Positions 11,326-22,415 of a stretch of DNA of 64,000 nucleotides are shown piece by piece (within the stretch, counting starts at the first letter, position 1; each line of letters opens with the position of its first letter). The position numbers and the translations under genes were made by a program. The DNA comes from Dysidea avara (lineage: Eukaryota; Porifera; Demospongiae; Dictyoceratida; Dysideidae). A model generated the notes under the pieces. That model was not told the DNA's origin, did no database searches, and saw only the letters and a list, made by a program, of their open reading frames with translations. Where the stretch lies: positions 28,277,073 to 28,341,072 of the forward strand of contig NC_089273.1 in assembly GCF_963678975.1 (NCBI RefSeq). The letters are read 5' to 3'.

Positions 11326-11346
11326 TGCCTGCCTGCCTGCCTGCCT
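11326..11346. repeat. TGCC tetranucleotide repeat
   Basis: Five tandem TGCC units. The sequence immediately downstream (to about 11600) is non-coding and has the uniform character of an interspersed element, but no second copy is visible here. Confidence 0.7.
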
Positions 11347-12834
11347 TCAGGCAAGTGTAACAGCTAAGGATACGAACTTGATTTTCTCACTTTTTGGCAT
11401 CGTTTCATCCTAAGACGTGCCTTTTGGCATACCATAGTACATACAATGCACTCATCATGGACTTATGTTTGTCCTTCTTTGTGTCCCATTTCTTTTTGCT
11501 GATGATAGTCCAAGGTGTTGATTCATGATAGCACGGTGCATGGTTTCTCTACAGTACATTTGTAAACAGAAATCATTCATATTTTCCATGGTGACTGGAT
11601 TGATTGCAGAGGCACTTCTATATCAGATATCTCAATTCAGGTCTTCTTTCACGGTTTACTGAAGCGAATAAAACATGTGTAAAAAGCACACGTTTTTTAC
11701 CCAATGTATATCAATGGCATTTATCTCAAAAACAAAATTATGCAAACAGGTCAGGTTATCACTCAGCAGGTCGTATATACTCTGCAGTACAATATCATGT
11801 GTCTTAATTTTTATTTTGTACATAATATTATGTAGTTGCAGGTCTTGTTTGTCGTCTGATAATTTGTTTGGATGGTGTTTATATGATAAGAAGAGTACCT
11901 CATCCAGTGACCAGTGTGGAGTAGTCACCACAATAGTGTGGCTAAGTTTCAAGTAGATTCATTAAAGGGTTGGGAAGTTATGAGTTGTGAAAAGTTGTAG
12001 ATCTGGAAAAGCTTAAGGCTGGTATTGTCAGACAAAGTTACATACATATTGGTATTCGTATTACAAAATTGTCAAGGATTAGTATTGGTCAATTTCTAGT
12101 CCATTAATGGGGCTCCTGGTCTGACTTTTTAATGAGGTACTATATTATAAGTCCTTGTAACTCAGTAGATATAAGCATAGTGCACGCAAGTATAATTGTT
12201 TGTGAGGTTTGTATACAACACTGTTCAGGGACTTTTTTTTGTCAATGTGTGTGTGTGTGGACTGCATGCCTGCTTGCAAGAGTTGTGAATTTTTATAGTT
12301 TGTATGGATCTCTAGTGCTAAGTCATTTACTTGTGAAGTTTTTGCAACAATGAAATTAACTGGCAATGAATTCACTAAATGCCTGTCTATGAATATATCC
12401 AAGGATTTCCCCTGTGTACATAGTGGTACATTCCATTAATAAAACAGTACTTGACCCATATATATATTACTGATACATTATTTGATACAATTTTACAGTT
12501 TGGTATAGCTAAGTACTCCATTAAAAATATGTCCAGGAAATATCACATTATGCATGTCATGGCTAGTTCCATTTGAAAGTGCACCATGCATGCATGTTTT
12601 GAATTCATGACTTCCGTAAAGTAAAGACTTTGTCTGGCATACAGTTTTACTGACATTTCCAGTAGATGTAGCTAGGCTTTGTCTGAATAATTTTATAGCT
12701 TAGCTACACTGGCTCAAGACACCTATGATACTGTGTATGGAAAGCTATACAAATTCTGTTCAATTTTAAGAGACTACCACATATGCTGTACAGCTAATGA
12801 GATAATATAGGCACCAGATACAAGAGTTAGCTAT
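11347..12834. other. Intergenic, no gene recognised
   Basis: AT-rich sequence with short open frames on both strands that look like chance frames. Around 11660-11800 two overlapping frames on opposite strands show no domain features. A short TG run occurs at 12246-12258. Confidence 0.35.
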
Positions 12835-12996
12835 TTAAAATAAACCCACATCCAGCTTCTTGTTAACAGACGACCTCGTACCAAAACAGCTCTTGGTCTG
12901 TTGCTTGTGAGCTTCCAAAGTCTCCTCTAGATTCGTTACAAGTCCGGTGTAATAGTTAGGCCCAGAACTAGCCAGACCATCACTCCACCGGTACAT
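12835..12996 (-). CDS. Possible small protein or first coding exon (53 aa)
   Basis: From ATG at 12996-12994 to TAA at 12837-12835 the minus strand encodes a 53-residue polar protein starting MYRWSDGLASSGPNYYTG. It contains NLEETLEAHKQQTKS and ends LDVGLF. Codon choice is more GC-rich and protein-like than the surrounding DNA, and an in-frame TGA lies upstream, so the start is plausible. It faces away from the exon at 13201 across a short CpG-containing segment, suggesting a divergent promoter. A splice donor inside it (for example GTACGAGG) cannot be excluded, in which case it is only a first exon. I do not recognise the family. Confidence 0.35.
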   Translation of the reverse strand: MYRWSDGLASSGPNYYTGLVTNLEETLEAHKQQTKSCFGTRSSVNKKLDVGLF

Positions 12997-12999
12997 TTC

Positions 13000-13144
13000 T
13001 ACAGAGAAATTGAATCCTCACCAAGATTCGCGCCAAAACAGTATTTGGTAGAACGCGCAGTGCTTTAATTTCTATGCATTACATCATTTCCGGACTTCAG
13101 GTCGAGTGAATATAGCGAACCCCATTCTCCCAGCGAATTGCCGA
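13000..13144. promoter_or_regulatory. Possible bidirectional promoter and noncoding first exon
   Basis: This segment has local CpG and GCGC content and an ETS-like plus CRE-like composite (TTACATCATTTCCGG at 13079-13093). It lies between the divergent small ORF at 12996 (-) and the exon at 13201 (+). A splice donor (A|GTAAGT) follows position 13144, opening a 56-bp intron that closes at TTTTAG 13195-13200. The same composite is repeated in inverted form at 9.5 kb. The promoter role is inferred from arrangement and motif only. Confidence 0.35.
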
Positions 13145-13200
13145 GTAAGTTTGTGTATAAGTCATTGTAAACGGATATATAACTACCGTCGTAATTTTAG

Positions 13201-13352
13201 TCAGGAATCCCCCACGCCATAGTAGCTTCCTGGGATTATATGTATATGCTTTTGTAGGCCAGATCCTTGCAGCTGGCTTGTTCTACCAGCTGTGTGGGTC
13301 AGACCGCGAACAAGTTGAGCTGAATCCTAGTGAGAAAACAGCTAAAAAATGA
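13201..13352 (+). CDS. Terminal exon of a small single-pass membrane protein (partial)
   Basis: After the acceptor at 13200 the frame reads RNPPRHSSFLGLYVYAFVGQ, then ILAAGLFYQLCG, SDREQVELNPSEKTAKK and stop TGA 13350-13352. The hydrophobic stretch LGLYVYAFVGQILAAGLFY has the length of one transmembrane helix and is followed by a polar C-tail, as in small mitochondrial or ER membrane proteins. The upstream exon ending at 13144 is open in the same frame without an ATG, so the true start is unresolved. The family is not recognised. Confidence 0.4.
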
Positions 13353-13960
13353 AAGATTTTTTTCTCAACATTTCAACCAACCAGATGGTTGGTGATGACA
13401 ACGAAGTTGTCAAGAGCAGACAAATGCTTCCATCACAGTTCAGGAAAGGCTATAAGGCCATATACTTTTATGGCTTCCTCTAATGTATGGTGAAATCTTT
13501 GGCTATAAATAATGTGTCAGGCATTTGAATGATTAGCAAGTAAGTCAATACTACAAAACTAATAAGTTAATATTTTTGAGGGCTCAGCTCAATGCGTACA
13601 TACAGTATACCATAATTACTATGCATCAATCGATTGATGTGATGATAATATGTGCAGATCTGAGACAACCATGGACCCTACTATATAGTAACTGGGCAGA
13701 TATATAGAGTTATGTATACTCTGATATAATTGTTGAGTGTTGTAGTTTGCCAATGGTCAACGCTAAATTAACCATTTTAGATAGCTTTTTGTGATGTTGA
13801 AGGTGTCAGGCAAACTCCAGTTAGGGGCAGGCAATAAAAGATTATTTTTCATAACAGGAGAGGAACATGCTTAGGCCCGCAAGGTACAGGCTTAGTCTAC
13901 TTAACCCAGGAGATGCACCATATTATATATAATGCACATATCAACGTATTGCCCTACTAA

Positions 13961-13983
13961 CCCCCCCCCCCCCCCCCCCCCCC
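13961..13983. repeat. Poly-C tract (23 C)
   Basis: Homopolymer of 23 cytosines next to a dispersed repeat copy. The exact length is likely to be unreliable in the assembly. Confidence 0.9.
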
Positions 13984-13984
13984 G

Positions 13985-14230
13985 GCATATATAGGGCTAT
14001 AGTGGGCACAACCAAATGTTAAATGCCCCATGGTAGGACAAACCTATTGTGTTAAATCCCCACCATTAGCTGCAGTTGCAACATGGGGGATTTGACAACG
14101 TAGAAAAAATACTTGGGTGCTGAATAAATGATTGTCAAATGCCCCATAGTGAAGCAGCAGTTTCATGTCAATTTGCCTTGTAAAGCCCCACTTACAGGCA
14201 TTACATCCAAGGGGGGTGGTAGGGTAACAC
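13985..14230 (-). repeat. Dispersed repeat, copy A
   Basis: The reverse complement matches 29587-29830 in order: GGGACTTTACA/GGGGCTTTACA, AATTGACA, GGGCATTTGACAA, GGTGGGGATTTGACA/GGTGGGGATTTAACA. The copies are diverged and noncoding. Class unknown. Confidence 0.6.
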
Positions 14231-14587
14231 ATTGGTAGGAGCATAATGAGTTTACATCATAAACCTTGTGTTGAAATTTAGTCTGTCTTGCTTTTTTCAG
14301 CTAATGTGCTTATCCTCAAACAATCAGGATTGGAAAACTACAAATTGTCTTCTACTTTTATCTATCAACTATCCAATCACTGCTAGTTTATTAAAATTTC
14401 CTTTGCTGTTGAGTAATGTGTTTACCATTCTGCTATAACCATTAGTCCCTCCTAGTTTATATGTCTCCTAGCAACAAAAATTGTTATGTCAACAATGTAG
14501 GTGAGAACCACAAAAGAAGTCAAGTAATATACTCCAAAATTGGTCATCAATTGCTGCAGTATGCTGAATACATCTTGGGAATGGCTA
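14231..14587. other. Intergenic, no gene recognised
   Basis: AT-rich spacer between a dispersed repeat and a DNA transposon. Nothing recognisable. Confidence 0.4.
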
Positions 14588-15571
14588 CAGTGCTCAAAAT
14601 AACGTTCGACAACTGGACATTATCTGGACAATACACGGAATGTCTGAATAAGTTTCTATTTATCCGGACAAATTGTCCAGACAAAGGAGATTCAGTGAAG
14701 ATACTGCTAACAATGGCTGCGGAGGCACTAAAAATCGTGTGGTAGCGGAGAAAACGGTGGATAAGTTTGTGTCTGAAATGCGATGGTTGCGGTCTGAAAC
14801 AACGTCCGGTGATCGGGAGCATGTGACCCGCATGCAGGCTAAAATGTGAAGTCTAATGGTAAGCTCTGCTCAATGCGACAGTATAGGCCAGCCTTTATTG
14901 AAGGCACAGCCAATATTCATGCTTTTTCCTGATATATAATTATGCGAGGATATGTGCACAAGCGAGCAATGGCATTATAGAGAAGGAGGCAGCCAGTAGC
15001 TTGATGGAATATGCACCAATTGCAAGGGCAATGGCTCAAGCCAACCTTAGCGAGGCTGCCAGATTGAAGAATAAAAGAAAAAATGGATATTGTTTACACA
15101 ATCACTAAAAACAACCTTAACTAAGATGGGAGTTATTTGTGAGCTTGACATTACTGACGGAATTAGCTATAGCTATGACTGTTTATGACCGTATCACTCA
15201 CTGTAATTATCAGTGAAATAATACTTTCAATAATCGTAACATTCATTTTATTGTGATATTACATGTAAGATACAAATACAATAACACAAATTGATCAATT
15301 CTTGTTTCCTGTCAAAAATAAATTAATCATACATTAATGTTTGTAAGTGATTCACAGATTAAACTTACCCTTTCAAAATGCTTCCAGATGTGATCTCAGA
15401 TGTTGTAATTCTAAAAAATTTCCTGGGGGAGCATCCCCTCTAGAATGAGCATGCTTTGCATGCTAAAGTACATTTTGAATGTGACTGGACAACCACAATT
15501 AATGACAGGTCATTGGTGACTTTGTCCAGACATTTTGACAGCAGAATATTTTGACACTATTTCGAGCACTG
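14588..15571. mobile_element. Non-autonomous DNA transposon, CAGTGCTC ends
   Basis: The ends are inverted: CAGTGCTCAAAATA at the left and TATTTCGAGCACTG at the right, with a further CTGGACAA/TTGTCCAG block inside. GGCTA flanks both sides (14583-14587 and 15572-15576). The termini resemble hAT elements (CAGNG ends), although a 5-bp rather than 8-bp flank match leaves the superfamily uncertain. The 984-bp body has no transposase frame. Confidence 0.65.
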
Positions 15572-16836
15572 GGCTATGTGGGATGCTCACTTTAACAATA
15601 ATCATAATAGTGGAAGTAAGTGTTTGTTGACATGTTAATCTGACTGATTACATGTTTTTAGTTAGCTGTGCCTTACCATACTGTATCCCTTTCTGTATAT
15701 GCAGGGTGGATACTGATGTAGTGACTGTTGGCGGGTCAATGGACAAATCACGTAAATGGTGAAGAAAAATGATATGTGGTACCAAGACCCCACTATTATG
15801 AACTCTTGGTGGTACTTCATAGCCAAACGCTAGTGTATCTGGCTTCTTGTGCTATTGTAGTCATTTTATAAAGAAAAATTTTATGGGATCATCCTAATGT
15901 AAATACAATATATCATGCTATCATTCTATAATTGTGGGTGGTTGCATGAGGGTCTACGAAGTGCTGTGACTGAAAGGTGATGCGCTGATGTTGGCTTTTC
16001 CAGTTAAGTCAACACTGAAGTTTCACAGGCACTGAAGGGCTGGGGCGGGATTAGAGACGTGCACGGGTAATGTAGCAGTAAATTACTTCAACTGAATCAC
16101 TACAGCGGGTATGAAACAGCTGGCTATAGCTATGTACGGCCCTGCATGGGCCGGAGTCACGCTGACGAGTCAGTGGAGGCATACCGTGGCAAAATTAAAA
16201 CAAATCAGTGACTGCTCACAATTAAACCAAGAGTTGACAGCACAGTATCTATCAAATCAGCCAGCTCGCTATGGCTAATGACCTTGCCCACTTCCACACT
16301 GTTTGGGTTTGGGAATTGAGGCGGGCGCCTCACACTTCGACGTCATGGCGGCAAGTTTGAATCTTCAAAGAGCACAAAAGCGATCTCATAAACTAACAAA
16401 CAACTTTTAGCGAAATTAAATGTACAGATACATTGTGTAAAAAGCCCCTGATAGCCGCAGCCATTTTACAATATGACTTCATGGTTGAAAGAAAATCGAT
16501 TCAATGGGATGCGATGACGAAGAAAAATGAAAAAAGAACGACGCATATTTGAATAAATAATTTAATTGACGCATGGTAAATGGGTGGGCGATGGAACAAA
16601 CTACTCCAGTCGCCTGACTTTTCGTGTGGTAGTTACTCATTATACAAAGATTACATTCCCCTGGTTTCGAGGTGGAATCTTTATCTTTTAGTAGGCCTGA
16701 GATTTCGCCATGCGGATTTTAAAGATTGCGTAATCGATCCCTCATGTAAATTAAGAACTCACTGCAGTAGTGGTCGCGTGTTTATTATTGTGGGCGCGCG
16801 CTTTGTGCTTCTTGGCCTCGCGACTCACTACCGTAA
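15572..16836. other. Intergenic, no gene recognised
   Basis: Mixed composition with some CpG-containing stretches (16050-16400), but no convincing coding frame, splice pairs or terminal repeats. Confidence 0.35.
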
Positions 16837-17472
16837 GGCCATACCTAATGAGTATTTGACCTTATGTTGCGCGGGAAAAATTATTTTAAATTTGGGTAGG
16901 TAGGTCGGTTTGAAAATGAAAATGATAAAAAAATTTATACAAAATGCAAATAATGTATGCAGCTATAATAGTACATACACAGTTAAAAATCTAGGTTTCA
17001 TACTCTTCTAGTAGCAGCAGATATCTCCAAAAGAGCTTTCCCATCGTATTCTACAATTTTAGAGCATTGGACGATCTTCAATGGACCCTTTTGGACTATA
17101 CCGTGTTTTTCAGGTTTCTTGCGAAAATCAAAGCATAAACGTGATCAAACACGTGATCTGTAATTCAAATATCTCGAACTTGCAAGGTATTTAAAGTGAA
17201 TACTCGCACCTTTTTCCGATCATTGTACACGTTCAAGTATTGCTAGTATGCTGCAAGATATGTAAGCCTTGCTAGTTCGAAGCACGGATCACGTGTTTGA
17301 TCACGTTAATGCTTTGATTTTCGCCAGAAACCTGAAAAACACGGTATCACGAGGGTGATGTGTTGTCTTTAATTAAGAACACGTGATCCGCACGTGATTT
17401 TCAAAATTATTTCATTTGAAGAAAAATGCAGTCGGTCGGGCCCGCGCAACATAAGATCAAATAGGTATGGCC
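16837..17472. mobile_element. PIF/Harbinger-like MITE, GGCC ends with TAA duplication
   Basis: Inverted ends GGCCATACCT and AGGTATGGCC are each flanked by TAA (16834-16836 and 17473-17475). An inner inverted block, TTATGTTGCGCGGG against CCGCGCAACATAA, extends the arms to about 40 bp. TWA target duplications are typical of PIF/Harbinger. A second palindromic element is nested inside at 17101-17344. No transposase frame is present. Confidence 0.7.
17101..17344. mobile_element. Nested palindromic MITE, TA duplication, CACGTG arms
   Basis: Inverted arms of about 58 bp run from CCGTGTTTTTCAGGTTTCT at the left to AGAAACCTGAAAAACACGG at the right, with only a few mismatches. TA flanks lie at 17099-17100 and 17345-17346. 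Both arms carry TGATCAAACACGTGATC-type motifs. It has inserted into the interior of the Harbinger-like element. Confidence 0.75.
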
Positions 17473-17771
17473 TAAGTCTTGATTGATACAAATCAAACAG
17501 AAACTCTTGGATTTGCTATAATTTCCTATTAATCTTTCAATCGATATGCCATTCTTGCAAGTGTCTAGAACTACAAAGAACAAGTTTTTCTTATGATATT
17601 AATAATATTATGCATAGCTGCTTATAGTATATCAATGCTCTTAACTCTAGCTGGGTTTGATGTACAAAACAAGATAAGTTTAATATGCATAAACCTTCTT
17701 AGAAAAAAACTCCATAGTAGAAAAGTAGCTATATATACACCCATAGCCAGTACAAAAAAAAATCATATGAA

Positions 17772-19154
17772 CTATGTAGATGGTTTGGACTTATTGAATG
17801 GTATCATTTTGCTAACTTGAAGGAACACACAATCATCTTTGAAATACTGACACACAGAGGTGGTGTTGTAGAGGTCATTGTGAGGTATAAATGATGACAA
17901 TCCCCATCCTAGAGATGATTTCTCATCAGCTACAACTTTATCACCATATTCATTTGGATTACCTTGATAAATAACCTTCTTTGAATAGTGTCCTGTGTTG
18001 CTAAGTTGGTTGAGTAACTGTACAGTAAATATTCCTCTCAGAGGCCAGGACAGTTGATTATCATTTGGACCTTTCATGATACAAAAGAACACAGACAGAT
18101 GAGTACCTTTGCAATTACCACAGCCATCAGCATAGACACGCAAGCATAACTTGTAAGAGTCGGCAAAGAATGGATCACTAAACCAGTCCAACTTACTATC
18201 CTTCTTGTGAGTAAATTCTGGTAGTTTAATGATAACTGGAGAAGTCTGATTACCCAAAGATAGTCTTGCTGCCTGAGCATGTATATTAAAGCTCCATATT
18301 GACAGTATTCCTGTTAGTTGCTGTTTTTTCTTTTGTAATTGTGATTGAAGATCACTGATCTTTGTCTGTGTAAATGTTTCAACTTTGGAAAGCTCTACTT
18401 GAAAATTCTTCTTGTACTCTGTAAGCAGTTCTTTAGCCAATAGTAAATGGTTTTGCATGTTATTTTTTTCATGTTGGATCTGATCCTTACGTGCAAAGCT
18501 CTCTGTACACCCCACTTTATGGTATACACAAGTGATAATTTCTAGTGGGCATATTTTACTGTGTTCCTCCCTCTCTTCAAGTAACATGTTGTCAGCACCA
18601 CATGCATTAGGACATGGTTGGGGAAGACTTTTACATTTTGATTTGTGGTCACCTGTGATGAACTCATATTTACCTGACATGTCACAATGTTCACATTGCA
18701 CTCTACGACATGGACAATCATTTTCAACATGATCAACAAAATATTGCCTTTGTATTGTCTTTCCACATTTGTTAGTACACTCGAGGTCTTGAAACTGACA
18801 ACCATTAAACTGGGATGTACCGGTCTTGCGAAGGTGATCCTCCATAGCACTCAGTTCACCCTGCCACAGGCAACCTTTGCTTTTATTGTCACATAACACA
18901 TTTAGACTTCTAATAGCTCGGTGTGCTTGCTTATTGGGAACAGACGTGAAATCTTTAGATCGACACATTGGACAGGTATTCTTTAGAATAGCAACTTTCT
19001 TGGTAGCATCAAGACAAGATTTACAAAATGTGTGTCCACAACAAACATTGAGGTGAGGATCACGGCTGGGCAGATGACAAATGTTACACACAAATATTTC
19101 CAGTGGAGCATCAATGAACTCGTGCAAGTATCCTCCTTGAGCTACCTCAGACAT
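17772..19154 (-). CDS. TRAF-type RING E3 ligase, paralog A (460 aa)
   Basis: TRAF proteins are cytoplasmic trimeric adaptors and K63 ubiquitin ligases that couple TNFR, TLR or NLR-type receptors to NF-kB and MAPK signalling. Domains in order: RING at residues 23-64 (CNIC, CCGHTFCKSC, CPMC, all ligands present), TRAF-type zinc fingers about 90-235 (repeated C/H pairs), a heptad-like coiled coil about 240-285, and a MATH/TRAF-C domain about 290-455 with the signature MKGPNDNQLSWPLRG and LLNQL. I chose ATG 19154 rather than the upstream in-frame ATG because TTTTTTACACTTATAG at 19172-19157 is a strong 3' splice site two bases before it. The coding region is a single exon behind a 5'-UTR intron. 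Two paralogs lie at 27.3 and 33.8 kb. Confidence 0.9.
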   Translation of the reverse strand: MSEVAQGGYLHEFIDAPLEIFVCNICHLPSRDPHLNVCCGHTFCKSCLDATKKVAILKNTCPMCRSKDFTSVPNKQAHRAIRSLNVLCDNKSKGCLWQGELSAMEDHLRKTGTSQFNGCQFQDLECTNKCGKTIQRQYFVDHVENDCPCRRVQCEHCDMSGKYEFITGDHKSKCKSLPQPCPNACGADNMLLEEREEHSKICPLEIITCVYHKVGCTESFARKDQIQHEKNNMQNHLLLAKELLTEYKKNFQVELSKVETFTQTKISDLQSQLQKKKQQLTGILSIWSFNIHAQAARLSLGNQTSPVIIKLPEFTHKKDSKLDWFSDPFFADSYKLCLRVYADGCGNCKGTHLSVFFCIMKGPNDNQLSWPLRGIFTVQLLNQLSNTGHYSKKVIYQGNPNEYGDKVVADEKSSLGWGLSSFIPHNDLYNTTSVCQYFKDDCVFLQVSKMIPFNKSKPST

Positions 19155-19500
19155 ATCTATAAGTGTAAAAAACAATAACTATAAGCACAGATAAATACAA
19201 CTTCACCTATAGGTGACTACCAGATACAATGAACACACCTAAATGGTTCCAATGGGAAGTATACTATTAGGGTGTACTTCACATGCAGGCCATGTAGAAT
19301 TACAGTGCACTGAACATAATACTGAAAAAATAGTGGAAATGGCATGAGCTATTTAGGTTTTGCTTAGATGGTTACATATCTACCTGTCTGTACCCTCTGC
19401 TATAAAATATAGGCTTGATTTGGCATTGCATGATTAGGACCGAGATGTGACGGTAGCAGCTGTCTCTTTTGTGTCCCATTCATTTTCTACTACTGCATAA
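19155..19500. other. 5' intron of TRAF paralog A
   Basis: Presumed intron upstream of the coding exon. The upstream noncoding exon was not located. Confidence 0.4.
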
Positions 19501-19722
19501 TACAGTACCACTCAAATGTAATGTGGTCTCACGAGAGTGCAAGTGATTAAAAAACTCACTGATTAATTATAAAAGGGCGTGGCACCTGTTTTACTTGCGA
19601 GCATTCATCCCGTTTTGTTTGGATTAATACTTGCAAGCAAAACAGGTTCCAAGTCCCTAATTAGTAAGTATTTAAATCGCTTGCACTCTCGCAAGATGAC
19701 GTTGTGTTTGACCAGTACCGTA
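19501..19722. mobile_element. MITE family with GGTACCACTCAAA ends, copy 1
   Basis: This imperfect palindrome has ends TACAGTACCACTCAAATG and the inverse of TACGGTACTGGTCAAACA, both followed inward by a GAGAGTGCAAG block. TA forms the outermost bases on both sides. A second copy, at 63304-63516, shares the arms and the central GGGCGTGGCACCTGTTT-like motif. It is non-coding. Confidence 0.75.
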
Positions 19723-20729
19723 CATGTTGTTTTGTGGGAAGCACACTGATTTCTACTTTTGGTGACTGTTGCTACAAGAATTTGTATATATTTTAATAGT
19801 AAGAGGTACTTCTCATACTGTTCTCTGTTTGTTATACTATGCAACATGAGGTAAAATGGTCACTTCAATTTTTAGTAATCAGCGGCTGCATATTGATGCG
19901 AAAGTTAAGATTATGGTAACAGGTACACATCCAGTACCGTTATTTCCTTATGCTTACGTTCACCAGTCATAAAATAAACAAGCACAAGAAGAAATACATA
20001 TTAAGTGATTTTATTTCAAGTAGAGACAATGCCATTGAAAGATGCATGGTCTTGATACTGCTGTTGTGCTATATTAGTACCTACTAAGCCAACAATTTAT
20101 GACAACTCGTCATCACAGTCACTCGAGCCATGTTTTTAAACCATTATATATATTAATGCACCTGTTCTTCACACTGTCATGATGCCATGGCCCATGGCAC
20201 ATGCAATGGCAGCAACTAGTCAGTTTTATTCCTTGTTGACACGATGATTATCTCCACCGCAGCTGACTTCAGGAAGCAGCAATAAGGTACTAAGAATATT
20301 TTCAGTGAGTTCCTCTGGTGAAGGAAATTCAAGGCTGGTTTTAGGGTGATATTTTGGGAAAGAAAGCCCAAAACTGCATGATCCCAAATATATAGTACTA
20401 CCATGCTGTATGATAAAGTTATGTAACAAAATTAACATTATGCCTACAGATAGGTGTGTGCACTATGGGAATCCAAGAAAGAGAGGTAAAAGAATCAGGC
20501 CAACATAACATCATTTTGCATTGAAATGTCTAGCTGAGCTGCACAAATCATTATGATCACAGCATTAGGAAGTTTGTAGTACAGAAATGCAATTTGAAAC
20601 ACTGTCATCTAGTAGGGCCACAAGTCATGCCTCATTATCCATTTAAATGATGGCTGGATAGTGATAAATTGAAGGAGGTACAAGGATTGGTTTCACTTTC
20701 CCCAAAATTGAAATTGGTTAGGCAGTATA
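19723..20729. other. Intergenic, no gene recognised
   Basis: AT-rich, with no coding frame of protein character. Short frames around 20216-20438 overlap in two phases and look random. Confidence 0.4.
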
Positions 20730-20980
20730 TGTGACCGGATTTGTGAAAAGGTACCTTTTCCACACATTTTACATGCCAGCAAACAAAATGATGTAACAAT
20801 TGACCCTGTACACTGCTTAACTTGCTCTTAGTAACAAAACATAGCCAGATACTGTAGCTACACTCATGGAAAATTTCAGCAAATTATATGACACGATCAA
20901 AAAGTTATGAAGCTTCAATGTTCAACAAATGGGTCAAATTGTGTATGTGAAAAAGGTACCTTTTCGCAAATCCGGTCACA
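20730..20980. mobile_element. MITE with near-perfect 31-bp TIRs, TA duplication
   Basis: Left end TGTGACCGGATTTGTGAAAA and right end inverse TGTGACCGGATTTGCGAAAA differ by one base over 30. Both continue into the self-palindrome AAAAGGTACCTTTT. TA flanks at 20728-20729 and 20981-20982. The high arm identity suggests recent movement. No coding capacity. Confidence 0.8.
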
Positions 20981-21703
20981 TATCTTGAAGCAGTTTGGAA
21001 ATAGGTTATACTGAAAGATATTGAAACTGTGCACACCAAAGTTAAGATTCAAGCTAAAGTTAGCAGTGATGAGGCACAGGTTACGACTAACTGACTAGAA
21101 GAGGGGATGCAAAGAGACGTACCAGGGCAGTAAAGGAGGTATAATTGTCAATGAAAACAGTGAATTGTCTATTATTTACTTTGCATCATGCAACACAATA
21201 TCATCCTACATAACAGTAAACAAACACACTTGTAGGAGATTATGGACACTAATGGAGCAAGTCAGTAACAACATGTACAGTTAGCAGTCACGTCCATAAA
21301 AAGAAGCTTAATACACTAGAAACCTCACATAAAAGTTGAGGCTGTCCAAATTTTTCTTCTAAGTTGTGGCCATAATCAAAGAAAAAGCAAAACACTGAAA
21401 ACATACCAAAAGAGAATATTCAGTTAAGCCTGCAGGTTGACAACACAGGTAAGTGATGTACAGTAGGTACACTGTAATGTAAACCAAAATAAGGTAATTT
21501 GTATCATTTTTTGTTGGTAACTACTCCACAAAGAAAGAGATCACATCGATGTGGAGAGTGTGTTGGATGTACATCCAAGGGTTGTCAGAAGTGTTCTGTC
21601 AGTTAAGTATGGTAGCCCTGGCAAGAAGAAACAGTGCTGTGTAATAGGCATTTATACAAAATTACAGAAAGGGCTTTGATGCATAAACATTTCTATACAA
21701 CAG

Positions 21704-22064
21704 TAGTGCTGAGCGGTTTTGATATTTCATAGACGGTACGGTATTGTCAACTTGATATTGCGGTATGACTAAATTATTGGCATACCTTAGTTTAATGCTA
21801 TTTAGACCTACAGTACTAGATTTAGACACAGAAATAACCCTAAAATTTCAGTAAACGACAGAATTGTGTTGAAAGCCAATTGCAATACATTTACTGCAGC
21901 ACATTCATATGTGTTTTAAGTAGACCTTCACACAGGGTATGTTGTTGTAGCTACTAAAAGACTTGTGTTTAGAATTTACGGTATTTGCGGTAGTTAACAA
22001 ATTGGACGGTAACAAAAACAGATACCGCGGTTTAACTAAAATATTGTCATATTGCTCAGCACTA
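21704..22064. mobile_element. hAT-like MITE with exact 8-bp TSD TACAACAG
   Basis: Identical 8-bp flanks TACAACAG at 21696-21703 and 22065-22072 border inverted ends TAGTGCTGAGC and GCTCAGCACTA. The interior is rich in GGTAT/ATACCG motifs. An 8-bp TSD with short TIRs is the hAT hallmark. At 361 bp there is no transposase. Confidence 0.85.
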
Positions 22065-22274
22065 TACAACAGCATGTGTAGTGACATGAGTTTGGCTAAA
22101 AGATGGTACCGGGATGTAAGTAATACACAAATTTATGATGTCACTTGTTAAGGTCAATATTTGCGCTATGAACTCTGAGTAATTCCTGTTAACGTCAACG
22201 AGTCACTCTGGATACTTGTGGTATATTGATTATTAACTTCTGACTGACTGTTGTACATTACACCCTTATCATAG

Positions 22275-22415
22275 GAGCTACATACCAACAAGAATGAGCT
22301 GTGGCTGCTTGACTCAACGGCAAACATTTATACCAGCTGTATCAATGCCTTTAAGGAATGGTTAGCTTCAAAGATGGAGACTACGTGGAAGGATATTTTG
22401 CCGTTTCAGAGATGA
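22275..22415 (+). CDS. Possible terminal exon, unknown protein (46 aa)
   Basis: An acceptor-like CACCCTTATCATAG ends at 22274 and is followed by an open frame ELHTNKNELWLLDS, INAFKEWLASKMETTWKDIL, PFQR, stop TGA 22413-22415. Composition is protein-like (Trp, Lys and Glu rich, balanced codons), unlike the neighbouring DNA. No upstream exon was identified and the family is not recognised. It could be a remnant of a gene or of a transposon ORF. Confidence 0.3.
   Translation, partial: ELHTNKNELWLLDSTANIYTSCINAFKEWLASKMETTWKDILPFQR

Noticed and set aside
13961-13983. Poly-C tract as a functional i-motif/G-quadruplex site
   Set aside because: Possible in principle, but it and the tract at 42492 border repeats. 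Homopolymers of this length are often assembly-sensitive, so no function is claimed.
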